64,000 bases of DNA from Vreelandella subglaciescola (GTDB taxonomy: Bacteria; Pseudomonadota; Gammaproteobacteria; Pseudomonadales; Halomonadaceae): NCBI RefSeq assembly GCF_900142895.1, contig NZ_LT670847.1, positions 2,852,001-2,916,000 on the forward strand. The letters run 5' to 3'. Within the stretch, counting starts at the first letter, position 1; each line of letters opens with the position of its first letter. This document shows, piece by piece, positions 52,447-61,830 of the stretch. Under the pieces are notes generated by a model that was given only the letters and a program-made list of their open reading frames with translations, was not told where the DNA came from and searched no databases. A program made the translations under genes and the position numbers.

Positions 52447-53910
52447 ATGACAACTTCACAACAACCTCGCGCGCAGTGGCTGGGCCGCTGGGGCTTTTTG
52501 CTGGCGGCGACCGGCTCGGCGGTCGGGCTGGGTAATATCTGGAAGTTCCCCTACATCACCGGTGAGTTTGGCGGCGGCGCCTTCGTGCTGGTGTATCTGG
52601 CGTGTATTTTTGCTGTGGGGGTGCCGGTGATGATGACCGAAATCGCCCTGGGGCGACGCGGGCGGGGGAGTCCCGTGGACGCCATTCGCCGCGTGGTGAA
52701 GGAGTCCGGCCGCGGGTCGGCATGGTCGCTGGTGGGCTGGATGGCTATGCTCTGCGGCTTTATGGTGCTGTCATTTTACGTGGTGGTGGCCGGCTGGTCG
52801 TTTTCCTACGTGTGGAAAATGCTCACCGGCGGGCTGGGCGGCTCAAGCGTGGACGACATGGTGGCGGTGTTCTCGGCCAATAACCAGAGCCCGCTGAATC
52901 TGGGCTTTTGGAGCACGCTGGTCACCGTGGCGACGATGTGTATTGTCGGCAAGGGCGTACAAAAAGGCATCGAGAAAAGCGTCGGCTGGATGATGCCGGG
53001 GCTGGTGCTGATGCTGCTGCTGTTGATTATCTACGGGGCTTTTTCCGGCGGCTTTGGCGATGCGGTGACCTTTCTGTTTGCTTTTGATGCCAGCAGCCTG
53101 TCCAGTGCGGGGATGCTGGCGGCGCTGGGGCACGCGTTTTTCACGCTGTCGCTGGCCTCCGGCGCGATTCTTACCTATGGCAGCTACTTGCCTAAAAGTG
53201 CGTCTATCGGACGTACGGCCATTGGCGTGGCCATTGCCGACACCGTCGTCGCGCTGATGGCGGGGCTGGCGATTTTTCCGGCCATTTTTGCCAACGGTAT
53301 GGATCCGGGTGAAGGGCCGGGCCTGATTTTCATGAGCCTGCCGCTGGCGTTTCAGTCGATGCCCATGGGTACGCTGTTCGGCGTGCTGTTTTTCGTCATG
53401 CTGTCCATGGCGGCGCTGACCTCGTCGATTTCGATGGTCGAGGCGACGCTTTCGTGGCTGTGTGATAACAAGGGGCTATCGCGCCCGCAGGCGGCATGGA
53501 GTGCGGGGATCGTGCTGTGGCTGGTGAGCACGCTGGCGATGCTGTCGTTCAACGTCGGCGCCGACTGGACGATTGGCGGCAAAAACTTCTTTGACTGGTT
53601 GGACTACCTGACCTCGCGCTTTCTGATGCCGCTGGGCGGGCTGGGCATGGTGGTGCTGGCCGGCTTTGTGCTCAAAAGCGAGACTTTTCGCGAAGAGCTG
53701 GCGCTATCGCCGACGCTCTACGCCGTGTGGCTGTTCATGGTGCGCTACGTAAGCCCCTTGGGCATCGTGGTGATCTTTGTCGACGCGCTGGGGCTTTATC
53801 AGGTGTCATTTGCCGCCCACTGGCCGTGGCTGCTGGCCATTCTGGTGGCGATGGTTGCCGCCGGCGAACTGCTCAGCCCGCGGCTTTCCCGCGCGGCGGC
53901 AGTACGTTAA
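52447..53910 (+). CDS. Sodium-dependent transporter, NSS (SNF) family
   Basis: A 487-aa LeuT-fold transporter with about 12 hydrophobic segments. The N-terminal signature WGFLLAATGSAVGLGNIWKFPY holds the sodium and substrate sites of segment 1, followed by GGGAFVLVYL, and TLSLASGAILTYGSYLP in segment 6. Bacterial NSS carriers import amino acids with sodium, consistent with a marine or saline habitat. The ATG at 52447 has GAGG five bases upstream; a GTG two codons earlier overlaps that site. No same-strand small-subunit gene follows. Confidence 0.93.
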   Translation: MTTSQQPRAQWLGRWGFLLAATGSAVGLGNIWKFPYITGEFGGGAFVLVYLACIFAVGVPVMMTEIALGRRGRGSPVDAIRRVVKESGRGSAWSLVGWMAMLCGFMVLSFYVVVAGWSFSYVWKMLTGGLGGSSVDDMVAVFSANNQSPLNLGFWSTLVTVATMCIVGKGVQKGIEKSVGWMMPGLVLMLLLLIIYGAFSGGFGDAVTFLFAFDASSLSSAGMLAALGHAFFTLSLASGAILTYGSYLPKSASIGRTAIGVAIADTVVALMAGLAIFPAIFANGMDPGEGPGLIFMSLPLAFQSMPMGTLFGVLFFVMLSMAALTSSISMVEATLSWLCDNKGLSRPQAAWSAGIVLWLVSTLAMLSFNVGADWTIGGKNFFDWLDYLTSRFLMPLGGLGMVVLAGFVLKSETFREELALSPTLYAVWLFMVRYVSPLGIVVIFVDALGLYQVSFAAHWPWLLAILVAMVAAGELLSPRLSRAAAVR

Positions 53911-53999
53911 CGCGCAAGCCACAGGCCCACGGCCAGCGCGGCGATCACGGCAATGAAAAAGACCCGGTTGCGCGCGGCGGTATCACGGCGTGGTTTCAT
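53907..53999 (-). CDS. Possible small membrane protein, 30 aa
   Basis: Thirty codons: a basic head (MKPRRDTAARNR) and a single hydrophobic helix VFFIAVIAALAVGLWLA ending in Arg. AAGGA stands 8 bases before the ATG. It overlaps the end of the NSS gene by four bases on the opposite strand. A basic start followed by one membrane helix is typical of real small membrane proteins, but the length is too short to be sure. Confidence 0.4.
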   Translation of the reverse strand: MKPRRDTAARNRVFFIAVIAALAVGLWLAR

Positions 54000-54039
54000 G
54001 GCAGCTTCCTTGATGATGTGAGTAAGGGGTGATAGCACG

Positions 54040-54960
54040 ATGCAGCAACATGATGCCGGCATGGTAGCCGCTGATGCGCTGGAGGTCACGCCGCTGACGC
54101 TGGTTGAGGGTCGCTTGGCGGCACTTTGCTGGGGGCGCGCGGACGCACCGGTGTGGATCGCACTGCACGGCTGGCTGGATAACGCCGCGAGCTTCTCACG
54201 CCTTGCCCCGCAGCTGGCCGAAAGGCTGGATATCCGCTTGGTGGCGCTGGATTTTCGTGGCCACGGACATTCCGCGCCGAATGCCGAGGCGGGAAGCGAC
54301 TATGCGCTGTGGGATTATGCTTTGTGGGACTATTGCCACGACGTGCTCGATGCCATGGACGCGCTGGCGCTGGATCAAGTGGTGCTCATGGGTCACTCCA
54401 TGGGCGCGGCAGTGGCCTGCCTGTTGGCCGCTGCGTTTCCCGAACGCTTCAGTCAGCTCACGCTGATCGACGGGCTGGGCATGCTGACCACGCCCGCCGA
54501 AAGCACCGCCGATCAGCTGCGTCGTGGGCTGCTGGCCCACCGCATGCGGCCGTCGCGTATGCCCAGCTATCCGGATGTGGCGACGGCCGTTGCCGCCCGG
54601 GTCGTTGGCGGCGTCACGCCCATTGATGCCGACACCGCCACGCCGCTGGTCGAACGTAACAGTCGTGAACTTGCGAGCGGGCGAGTGACGCTGCGCACCG
54701 ATAGCCGGTTGCTCAAGGCCTCGCCGGTGCGTTTTACCGCGCCGCAGGTACTCGCGCTGCTGGCCAGCATCCGCTGCCCGGTGCAGCTGATTGAAGGCGA
54801 GCAGGGCATACTGGGCGAACGGGCGTGGGCGGTAAAAGCGCGCGCCGCAGTGCCGTATTTAAACCGCTGTGTGCTTCCCGGCGGGCATCATTTGCACCTG
54901 GAGCGCGACCACGTCAACGGCGTGTTTGAGGCAGTGGTCAGCGGTCAGGAGGGCGTATGA
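54040..54960 (+). CDS. Alpha/beta hydrolase
   Basis: A 306-aa hydrolase of the common alpha/beta fold. The oxyanion region is ALHGWLDNAASF, the nucleophile serine sits in LMGHSMGAAVACLLA, an acidic residue follows in LIEGEQG, and the histidine in LPGGHHLHLERDH. The sequence resembles serine hydrolases of the MhpC/YbfF type; the substrate is unknown. Between the first strands there is an unusual direct duplication WDYALWDYALWDY. The patatin gene overlaps its stop by four bases, so both are cotranscribed and may act together on lipids or esters. Confidence 0.88.
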   Translation: MQQHDAGMVAADALEVTPLTLVEGRLAALCWGRADAPVWIALHGWLDNAASFSRLAPQLAERLDIRLVALDFRGHGHSAPNAEAGSDYALWDYALWDYCHDVLDAMDALALDQVVLMGHSMGAAVACLLAAAFPERFSQLTLIDGLGMLTTPAESTADQLRRGLLAHRMRPSRMPSYPDVATAVAARVVGGVTPIDADTATPLVERNSRELASGRVTLRTDSRLLKASPVRFTAPQVLALLASIRCPVQLIEGEQGILGERAWAVKARAAVPYLNRCVLPGGHHLHLERDHVNGVFEAVVSGQEGV

Positions 54961-56027
54961 ACCTGAAAGTGAGCAGTGGCGGGTGCAAAGTCGCACTGGT
55001 GCTGGGCAGCGGCGGGGCGCGGGGCTATGCACATATCGGCGTGATCGACGCGCTGGAAGCCCGCGGTTTTGAGATCATCTCGATCTCGGGCTGCTCCATG
55101 GGCGCCGTGGTTGGCGGCATTTACGCGGCGGGAAAGCTGCCCGAGTACCGTGACTGGGTGTGCGAGCTCGACTACCTTGATGTGCTCAGGCTGGTCGATG
55201 TGACCTGGAGCCCCATGGGCGCAATGCGCGCCAACAAGGTGATGGAAAAACTCGATTCCCTGATCCACGGTATTCAGCTGGAAGATCTGTCGATTCCGGT
55301 GACCACGGTGGCCACCGACATGATTCGCCAGCGTGAGGTGTGGTTTCAGCACGGCTCGCTGCTGCGCGCCATTCGCGCCTCCATCGCCGTGCCCGGGGTG
55401 ATTACGCCGTTCACGCTGGGTGAGCAGGTGCTGGTGGATGGCGGGCTCTTGAACCCGCTACCGATGATGCCGGCACTGGCCGCGCACAAGGCGGATATCG
55501 TGATCGCCGTCAACGCGACAGCCCACAGTCCCCAGCCGGTCACGCTGGAAGAAATGCTGCCCGCCGAGGAAATGCCGGCCCAGCGGATTGCCAACACAGA
55601 TGCAAGTGATGAAACCGGAGGCCGCTGGATGCGCGACGCAAGAGCCGCCACGCAGCGTTTGTGGGAGGGGCTGGGTAGCCTGGCGGGAGATAAAAACGAC
55701 GCCGATGCGCCCGGTCCCGAAGAGCGCGGCAAGCACGAGTGGGGCAAGCTGGACATGATTTTGCAGTCGTTTGATATCACCCAGGCCGCGCTTGCCAAAT
55801 ACAAGATTGCCGGCTACCCGCCGGATGTGCTCATCGAAGTGCCCAAAACCGTATGCAGCGCCTACGAATTTCACCGTGCCAACGAGCTGATCCGACTGGG
55901 ACGCCACCTCGCTGACGAGGCGCTTGAACGCTACCTGGGCGCCGCGGCCCGCCGTATTTCACCCTGTGCCGACGCCCCGGATGCCGACTCGGCCAGCGAA
56001 GATGCGGAGGATGATACGGTTCGCTAA
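54957..56027 (+). CDS. Patatin-like phospholipase (RssA family)
   Basis: A 356-aa lipid acyl hydrolase. The glycine-rich oxyanion loop is VLGSGGARGYAHIG, the serine lies in ISGCSMGAVVGG and the dyad aspartate in VDGGLLNPLP, all in the order of bacterial patatins such as RssA. A variable C-terminal region with many Asp/Glu residues extends beyond the catalytic domain. Its start overlaps the hydrolase stop (ATGA); its end overlaps the convergent smrB end by four bases. Cytosolic or membrane-associated; substrate unknown. Confidence 0.9.
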   Translation: MNLKVSSGGCKVALVLGSGGARGYAHIGVIDALEARGFEIISISGCSMGAVVGGIYAAGKLPEYRDWVCELDYLDVLRLVDVTWSPMGAMRANKVMEKLDSLIHGIQLEDLSIPVTTVATDMIRQREVWFQHGSLLRAIRASIAVPGVITPFTLGEQVLVDGGLLNPLPMMPALAAHKADIVIAVNATAHSPQPVTLEEMLPAEEMPAQRIANTDASDETGGRWMRDARAATQRLWEGLGSLAGDKNDADAPGPEERGKHEWGKLDMILQSFDITQAALAKYKIAGYPPDVLIEVPKTVCSAYEFHRANELIRLGRHLADEALERYLGAAARRISPCADAPDADSASEDAEDDTVR

Positions 56028-56596
56028 CCCCGCCCGGGCTTGCGCAGCAGGATATATACCGCGCCGGTGCCGCCGTCCACGTCCGTGGCCGAGCAAAACG
56101 CCAGCACGCCCGGCCATTCGCGTAGCCAGGTGTTGGTATGGCTTTTGAGGATGGGGAAATCTGCCGTGGCGCCCCAGGCCTTGCCGTGCACCACAATAAC
56201 GCAGCGCAGCTGCTGGGCCGCGGCGTCACGCAGGAAGCTTTCCAGCTCGATGCGGGCTTCTTCCAGCGTATAGCCGTGTAAATCCAGCCCCGCCTGCCAC
56301 GTGGTCTGGCCGCGTTTTAGCTGGTTGAGCGTGCGCCACGGCAAGTCCGGTACGGAAAACTCAAGATATTCGGACGGGCGCACGGCCTCCACGCGGCCGT
56401 CCGAGGTGCGCCCGGTGGTGTTGAGCGTCTGATTTTCTACCGCCGCCTTGCGTCGCGCCGCCTTGTCGGTTATCTGCGGCCTGGGTTTGCCGGTATTCGC
56501 GCGGTTGGTGGTAATACGCCGCACGCCGGCAGCCTCAAGCGCCTGGCGAAAGGTGCTGATGTCTTCGTCGTCGGGTAAATGGCGGCGGCGGTTCAT
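56024..56596 (-). CDS. smrB: Ribosome rescue endonuclease SmrB
   Basis: A 190-aa protein with an N-terminal helical extension and a C-terminal Smr domain: DLHGYTLEEARIELESFL (the DLHG motif), CVIVVHGKAWG (the HGxG-like motif) and the closing GGTGAVYILLRKPGRG. SmrB (YfcN) cuts mRNA at collided ribosomes. The identification is helped by its place divergent from prmB-aroC, the same arrangement as in E. coli. The ATG giving MNRRRHLPDDED is chosen; the longer frame is not family-like and would run into the promoter region. Confidence 0.93.
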   Translation of the reverse strand: MNRRRHLPDDEDISTFRQALEAAGVRRITTNRANTGKPRPQITDKAARRKAAVENQTLNTTGRTSDGRVEAVRPSEYLEFSVPDLPWRTLNQLKRGQTTWQAGLDLHGYTLEEARIELESFLRDAAAQQLRCVIVVHGKAWGATADFPILKSHTNTWLREWPGVLAFCSATDVDGGTGAVYILLRKPGRG

Positions 56597-56757
56597 GGCA
56601 GGCTCGGCGTCCAGGAAAGAAAAAAATAAGAAAGCATACGGCGAAGCGCACAGTATAGCGATCCTGGCGCCGCTGTGAACCTGACGGCGCGAAAGGTACA
56701 ATCAACGTTTTCCGCGCTGCGGCGCCTTTTCTGTTATTTATCGCTCGAGGAGCCACC

Positions 56758-57729
56758 GTGACCCCTTTGTCACCCGCTGCCTGCCCTACGCTTCATTCCG
56801 ACTCGACGCTGGCGCTTGCTGACGCCGAGCTTGCCGCCGAGCTGCCTCGCCTGCGCGACTGCATTCGCTGGGTGACCAGCGAGTTTCACCTGGCCGGCCT
56901 GCACTACGGTCACGGCACCGCGTCGGCGTGGGACGAAGCCGTGGCACTGACGCTCGGCGCGGTGCACCTGCCCTGGGACATTGACCCGGCGGTGCTCGAT
57001 GCCCGTCTACTGCCCATGGAGCGTGCGCGTGTTGTGGCCTTTGCTCGGGCGCGGATTACCCAGCGTCAGCCATTGGCCTACCTGCTGGGCGAGGCGTTTT
57101 TTGCCGGTGTGGCATTTAACGTCGATGAGCGTGTGCTGATTCCGCGCTCGCCCATTGCGGAGCTGATCGAAGACGGCTTTGGCGCCTGGTTTGCCGACGA
57201 GCCGCCGGCGCGGGTGCTTGATTTATGCACCGGCTCGGGCTGCATCGGCATCGCCACTGCGCTGCATTTGCCCACCTGCGAAGTCACCCTTGCCGACCTC
57301 AGCCAGGAGGCGCTGGCCGTCGCCCGGGAAAACATAACCCGCCACGACGTGGGCGAGCGGGTGCGGGCGATAGAATCCGACGTGTTTGATGGCCTGAGCG
57401 GGCAGCGCTTCGAGCTTATCGTCTCCAACCCGCCTTACGTCGATGAGCGCGACCTTGCCACCATGCCGGCAGAGTTTCGCCACGAGCCGGCGCTGGCGCT
57501 GGGGGCGGGCAGCGACGGCCTGGATATCGTGCGGCGCATGCTGCGCGAAGCGCGCGAGTATCTGACCGATGATGGCTGGCTGATTGTGGAAGTCGGCAAC
57601 TCTGATCGTCACCTGGAAGCGGCCTTTCCCGAGGTAGCCTTCATGTGGCTGGAATTCGAGCGCGGCGGGCAGGGCGTGTTTGCGCTTTCCGCCGCTGAAC
57701 TCGACGCCCATGCGGCGTCTTTCGAGTGA
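56758..57729 (+). CDS. prmB: Ribosomal protein uL3 glutamine N5-methyltransferase
   Basis: PrmB methylates a glutamine of ribosomal protein L3. The 323-aa sequence has an N-terminal helical domain and a Rossmann methyltransferase domain with [14 protein letters not shown] (AdoMet site) and the catalytic [13 protein letters not shown], in which NPPY binds the target glutamine. GTG is the start, with GAGGAG upstream. aroC begins 13 bases after the stop, as in E. coli, and the two are likely cotranscribed. Confidence 0.95.
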   Translation: MTPLSPAACPTLHSDSTLALADAELAAELPRLRDCIRWVTSEFHLAGLHYGHGTASAWDEAVALTLGAVHLPWDIDPAVLDARLLPMERARVVAFARARITQRQPLAYLLGEAFFAGVAFNVDERVLIPRSPIAELIEDGFGAWFADEPPARVLDLCTGSGCIGIATALHLPTCEVTLADLSQEALAVARENITRHDVGERVRAIESDVFDGLSGQRFELIVSNPPYVDERDLATMPAEFRHEPALALGAGSDGLDIVRRMLREAREYLTDDGWLIVEVGNSDRHLEAAFPEVAFMWLEFERGGQGVFALSAAELDAHAASFE

Positions 57730-57742
57730 GGAAATAACGCCC

Positions 57743-58834
57743 ATGTCTGGCAATACGTTTGGCAAACTGTTTACCGTGACCACCTTTGGCGAAAGCCACG
57801 GGGAAGCGCTCGGCGCGATTGTGGACGGCTGCCCGCCGGGGCTTGAGCTGTGCGAAGAGGATTTGCAGTGCGATCTTGACCGCCGCCGTCCGGGCAGCTC
57901 GCGCCATACCACCCAGCGCAAGGAAGCCGACCGCGTACGGATTCTTTCCGGCGTGTTTGAGGGTAAAACCACCGGCACGCCGATTGGCCTGTTGATCGAG
58001 AATACCGACCAGCGCTCCAAGGATTACTCCAAGATCAAGGACCAGTTTCGTCCGGCCCACGCCGATTACACCTACCATCACAAATACGGCCATCGCGACT
58101 ACCGCGGCGGCGGGCGCTCCAGCGCGCGGGAAACCGCCATGCGCGTGGCCGCCGGCGCTATTGCCAAGCAGTATCTGGCGGCGCAGGGGGTCACGGTGCG
58201 GGGTTACATGAGCCAGCTGGGGCCGCTTGAAATGACCTTCAAGAGCTGGGACGCCGTCGAGCAGAACGCGTTTTTCTGCCCCGATGCCGATAAAGTGCCC
58301 GAGCTTGAAGCGTACATGGATCAGCTGCGCCGGGATCAGGATTCGGTCGGGGCGGAAGTCACGGTGATTGCCGAAGGTGTACCGGTGGGGCTGGGTGAGC
58401 CGGTGTTTGATCGCCTTGACGCCGAGCTGGCTCACGGTCTGATGAGCATTAATGCGGTGAAGGGCGTCGAGATTGGCGCGGGCTTTGCTTCCATTGCCCA
58501 GCGCGGCAGCGAGCACCGCGATGAGATGAGCCCCGAGGGGTTTTTATCCAACAACGCCGGCGGCGTGCTGGGCGGGATTTCCAGCGGCCAGCCCATTGTG
58601 GCACGGCTGGCGCTCAAGCCTACGTCCAGCATTACCACGTCGGGGCAGTCGGTGGATGTTCACGGCGAACCGGTTGAGGTGGTCACCAAGGGTCGCCACG
58701 ACCCCTGCGTGGGCATTCGTGCCACGCCCATTGCCGAGGCCATGATGGCGCTCACGCTGGTTGATCACTGGCTGCGCCAGCGCGGCCAGAACGGCGCAGT
58801 CAGCGTGACCACGCCGCAGCTGGGCCAGCGTTAA
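57743..58834 (+). CDS. aroC: Chorismate synthase
   Basis: AroC converts EPSP to chorismate, the last step of the shikimate pathway, with reduced FMN as cofactor. The 363-aa sequence shows all signatures: [12 protein letters not shown] near the start, [20 protein letters not shown], and [18 protein letters not shown]. The ATG with GAGGAA upstream is chosen; the longer frame reads back into prmB. Its stop overlaps the lnt stop by four bases, tail to tail, with no room for a terminator. Confidence 0.97.
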   Translation: MSGNTFGKLFTVTTFGESHGEALGAIVDGCPPGLELCEEDLQCDLDRRRPGSSRHTTQRKEADRVRILSGVFEGKTTGTPIGLLIENTDQRSKDYSKIKDQFRPAHADYTYHHKYGHRDYRGGGRSSARETAMRVAAGAIAKQYLAAQGVTVRGYMSQLGPLEMTFKSWDAVEQNAFFCPDADKVPELEAYMDQLRRDQDSVGAEVTVIAEGVPVGLGEPVFDRLDAELAHGLMSINAVKGVEIGAGFASIAQRGSEHRDEMSPEGFLSNNAGGVLGGISSGQPIVARLALKPTSSITTSGQSVDVHGEPVEVVTKGRHDPCVGIRATPIAEAMMALTLVDHWLRQRGQNGAVSVTTPQLGQR

Positions 58835-60327
58835 GCGGTTTTTTTGCGGGCGCGTACAAGCCCCGGCAGCACAAGCACGCCGGCCAGCAGCCAGGCCGGC
58901 CAGCTGCCCAGCCGAGTGAACGGTGTCAGACCTTCCATGGCGTAAAACTCGCCGGTGAGCGTCGCGGTTTCAAACTGCGGCGCCTGCTGCTCGATACCAC
59001 CCTGTGGGTTGATAATGGCGGTAATGCCGTTGCTGGTGGCGCGCAGCACGTAGCGGCCGTTTTCCAGCGCGCGCAGTCGAGCCATCTGCAAGTGCTGATG
59101 CGGGCCGATCGACTTACCAAACCAGGTGTCGTTGGATACGGTAATCAGCGCACCGCTATGCCGCGCGCGCTCAGCAACCAGCTGTGGATAAATAATTTCG
59201 TAGCAAATGGCGTTACCCAGCGCGATACCCGCTGCCTGCATCGGCGCCTGATCGGCCTCGCCCGAGGCAAAGGTCGACATCGGCAGGTCAAAAAAGCTGA
59301 TGGCACCGCGCAGCACGCTTTCCAGCGGCAAATATTCGCCAAACGGCACCAGATGTTCTTTCTGGTAGCGGCCTTCGACGTTACCTGCCCCCACAACGCT
59401 GTTGAAATACTGCCCGGCCTTGTTGCGCTGCACGATGCCGGTCATGAGTGCCGTGCCGGGCGCGAGGTTGGACTGCACCCGGCCAAGCACCGCGCGGGCA
59501 TCGCGTTCGGCCATGGGCAGCGCCGTTTCCGGCCAGATGATCAGATCCACATTGTCTGCGACGCGCCGCGTGAGGCCGGCATAGGTATTGGCCGCCTGGC
59601 GCTGGCCTTCGGGTGTCCACTTGGTCAGCTGGGAAAGATTGCCCTGCAGCAGTGCCACGCGGGTAGGCGTGTCGCTTTTGGGCTGGGTCCACTGCGCGGG
59701 TAGCGCGAGCGGGGCGAGCCAGATAGCGGCAAGCGGGGCCAGCGTCCAGACGCGGCGGCACAGCAACAGCTCGGCCAGTAGCGCACCGCTTAATGCGACC
59801 AACAGCGAGAGCAGGTACACGCCGCCCACCGGCGCCCAGCCGGCCAGCGGCGAGTCTACGTGGCTTGAGCCCAGCAACAGCCAGGGAAAGCCGGTAAACA
59901 GGTAGGTGCGCAGCACTTCGCCCAGTACCCAGACGCCGGCGAAGGATAAAAACGCCAGCCGTGGCGTGGTAAAACGCCGGTAGACCCACAGCGTGGCGGC
60001 GAAAAACAGCGCCAGAATGGTCACGAACAGCGTGGTTAAAAACACCGCCAGCGGCACGCCGGTGTAGCCGAAATCGTGGATGGCCACGTACACCCAGGAG
60101 GTGCCGCTGGCAAATAGCCCAACGCCGTAGCACCAGCCTTTAAGCGCGGCCTGAGCGGGCGTGAGCGTATGCACGCCGGCGTACACCAGCCCCGCCGCGA
60201 CGGGCCCGAGCCACCAGAGTTCAAACGGGGAAGCAGTCAGCGTGGTGAATACGCCAGCGATAAGCGCGGCCAATAGCTGACCGAAAAACGGCAGGCGCTG
60301 CCGTGAAAAAAGTGAGCCCAGCATCAA
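58831..60327 (-). CDS. lnt: Apolipoprotein N-acyltransferase
   Basis: Lnt adds the third acyl chain to bacterial lipoproteins in the inner membrane. The 498-aa sequence has six N-terminal membrane segments and a periplasmic nitrilase domain with the catalytic triad in [13 protein letters not shown] (Glu), [14 protein letters not shown] (Lys) and [13 protein letters not shown] (Cys), and a final C-terminal membrane segment. It follows corC on the same strand by about 75 bases, the usual order miaB, ybeZ, ybeY, ybeX, lnt. The first of two tandem ATG codons is given. Confidence 0.96.
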   Translation of the reverse strand: MMLGSLFSRQRLPFFGQLLAALIAGVFTTLTASPFELWWLGPVAAGLVYAGVHTLTPAQAALKGWCYGVGLFASGTSWVYVAIHDFGYTGVPLAVFLTTLFVTILALFFAATLWVYRRFTTPRLAFLSFAGVWVLGEVLRTYLFTGFPWLLLGSSHVDSPLAGWAPVGGVYLLSLLVALSGALLAELLLCRRVWTLAPLAAIWLAPLALPAQWTQPKSDTPTRVALLQGNLSQLTKWTPEGQRQAANTYAGLTRRVADNVDLIIWPETALPMAERDARAVLGRVQSNLAPGTALMTGIVQRNKAGQYFNSVVGAGNVEGRYQKEHLVPFGEYLPLESVLRGAISFFDLPMSTFASGEADQAPMQAAGIALGNAICYEIIYPQLVAERARHSGALITVSNDTWFGKSIGPHQHLQMARLRALENGRYVLRATSNGITAIINPQGGIEQQAPQFETATLTGEFYAMEGLTPFTRLGSWPAWLLAGVLVLPGLVRARKKTA

Positions 60328-60403
60328 ACGGTATCCTGTGAAAATGTCAGTCCGATACGGTGGCTTTATACCAGAATGCCGGGGTTAGTGCGTTAGGTTT
60401 CGC

Positions 60404-61288
60404 TTAAGCGTCAGCGGGATAGGCGGTGCTACTGTTCGCGTCGGAGACGACTTCCAGCAGGCGAATGCGGCGGTTGTCGGCGTTGAGCACGGTGAAGCGG
60501 AAGCCGCCAAGGCAGGTTTGTTCGCCGCGCCGGGGCAGGTGGCCGAACTGTTGCATGACCAGCCCGCCGAGGGTATCAAAGTCGTCATCGGCAAAGCGGG
60601 TATGAAAACGCGCGTTGAAATCGTCAATTGGCGTGAGCGCGCGCACGGCAAAGCGACCGTCTTCCAGCGTGCGGATATCGTCTTCTTCATCGGTATCGTG
60701 CTCGTCTTCGATGTCGCCCACGATCTGTTCAAGAATATCTTCGATGGTAATGATGCCGGCGGTGCCGCCGTATTCATCCACCACGATGGCCATGTGATTG
60801 TGAGTATCGCGAAACTCTTTCAGCAGGCTGTTCAAGCGCTTGGATTCAGGAATGAACATGGCCGGGCGCAGCACGTCTTCCAGCTTGAAGGCATCGCGCT
60901 GCTCTTGAGAGCGCGACAGCAGCGGCAGCAGATCCTTGGCCAGCAGCAGTCCTTTGACGTCGTCCAGGTTTTCGCTAATGACGGGGTAGCGCGAGTGGCC
61001 GGTTTCTTCGATCAGCGGCAGGTAGCCGTCGGCCGGCTGATCCAGGGTGATGGCCACGACCTGAGAGCGGGGAATCAGGATTTCGCGCACCTGCTGATCG
61101 CTGATATGCAGCGCGCCTTCGATAATCGTCAGGGCGTCTTGGTCGAGCTTTAGCCGCCCGGCGGCATCGCGCAAGAAGGCCATCAGCTCATCGCGTGAAT
61201 GGGGTTCTTCGCTGTCGCCTGACAGGGCACCAAAGAGCTTTTCCATCCAGTTTTTGGAAGAAGGCGTGCTCGATCGATCTTCGCTCAT
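60404..61288 (-). CDS. corC: CorC/HlyC-family protein with CBS pair (YbeX)
   Basis: A 294-aa cytoplasmic protein with two CBS domains (first around ILIPRSQVVAITLDQPAD, second around LRPAMFIPESKRLNSLLKEF with VVDEYGGTAGIITIEDILEQIVGDI) and a C-terminal CorC-HlyC domain ending in the DNRRIRLLEVV strand. YbeX/CorC has been tied to magnesium/cobalt efflux and, more recently, to ribosome maturation, which fits its neighbours. The start MSEDRSSTPSS is chosen because the upstream 20 codons run into the intergenic gap and are not family-like. Confidence 0.93.
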   Translation of the reverse strand: MSEDRSSTPSSKNWMEKLFGALSGDSEEPHSRDELMAFLRDAAGRLKLDQDALTIIEGALHISDQQVREILIPRSQVVAITLDQPADGYLPLIEETGHSRYPVISENLDDVKGLLLAKDLLPLLSRSQEQRDAFKLEDVLRPAMFIPESKRLNSLLKEFRDTHNHMAIVVDEYGGTAGIITIEDILEQIVGDIEDEHDTDEEDDIRTLEDGRFAVRALTPIDDFNARFHTRFADDDFDTLGGLVMQQFGHLPRRGEQTCLGGFRFTVLNADNRRIRLLEVVSDANSSTAYPADA

Positions 61289-61332
61289 GCGCTGGGTCTC
61301 TTGTTTTTTAACGTAAGCTTTTTCACGTAACG

Positions 61333-61830
61333 TCAGCCGCCGGGGCAATAGGGGTCGTCAATGCCGAAGCCGGCAAGTATCTCGCGCTCCAGCTGCTCCA
61401 TGATATCCGCTTCGTCATCCTCGATGTGATCAAGGCCGAGCAGATGCAGCGTGCCATGAACCACCATGTGGGCGTAATGGTCGACGAGCAATTTTTGCTG
61501 CTGATGCGCCTCACTGGCCACAACATCGTGGCAGATGACCAGGTCGCCCAATAGTTCAAGTGGCACGCCGGGCGGCGCTTCGAAGGGGAACGACAGCACG
61601 TTGGTGGGCTTGTCACGGCCGCGATAGTCGCGGTTGAGCGCCTGGCTTTCTTCAGGCGTGACAAAGCGTACGGTCAGCTCGAAAGCGGCTTTCTCCGGAT
61701 AGTGCGCGAGTACGCCACCCACCCAGGCGCCCAGCAGGGCTTCACCGGGAAGGTCGGCCGCCTCGACGGCGACCTGCCGGTCGACATTGGCGGCCTGAGG
61801 CCGGTCGATATCGTGATCTGGCGTGTTCAT
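61333..61830 (-). CDS. ybeY: rRNA maturation endoribonuclease YbeY
   Basis: YbeY is a zinc-dependent single-strand endoribonuclease for 16S rRNA 3' end maturation and late 70S quality control. The 165-aa sequence has the RDKPTNVLSFPFE motif and the zinc motif HMVVHGTLHLLGLDH (HxxxHxxxxxH), followed by EADIMEQLE. The start overlaps the phoH stop by four bases, so the genes are translationally coupled. Gene order with phoH and corC is the conserved one. Confidence 0.96.
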   Translation of the reverse strand: MNTPDHDIDRPQAANVDRQVAVEAADLPGEALLGAWVGGVLAHYPEKAAFELTVRFVTPEESQALNRDYRGRDKPTNVLSFPFEAPPGVPLELLGDLVICHDVVASEAHQQQKLLVDHYAHMVVHGTLHLLGLDHIEDDEADIMEQLEREILAGFGIDDPYCPGG

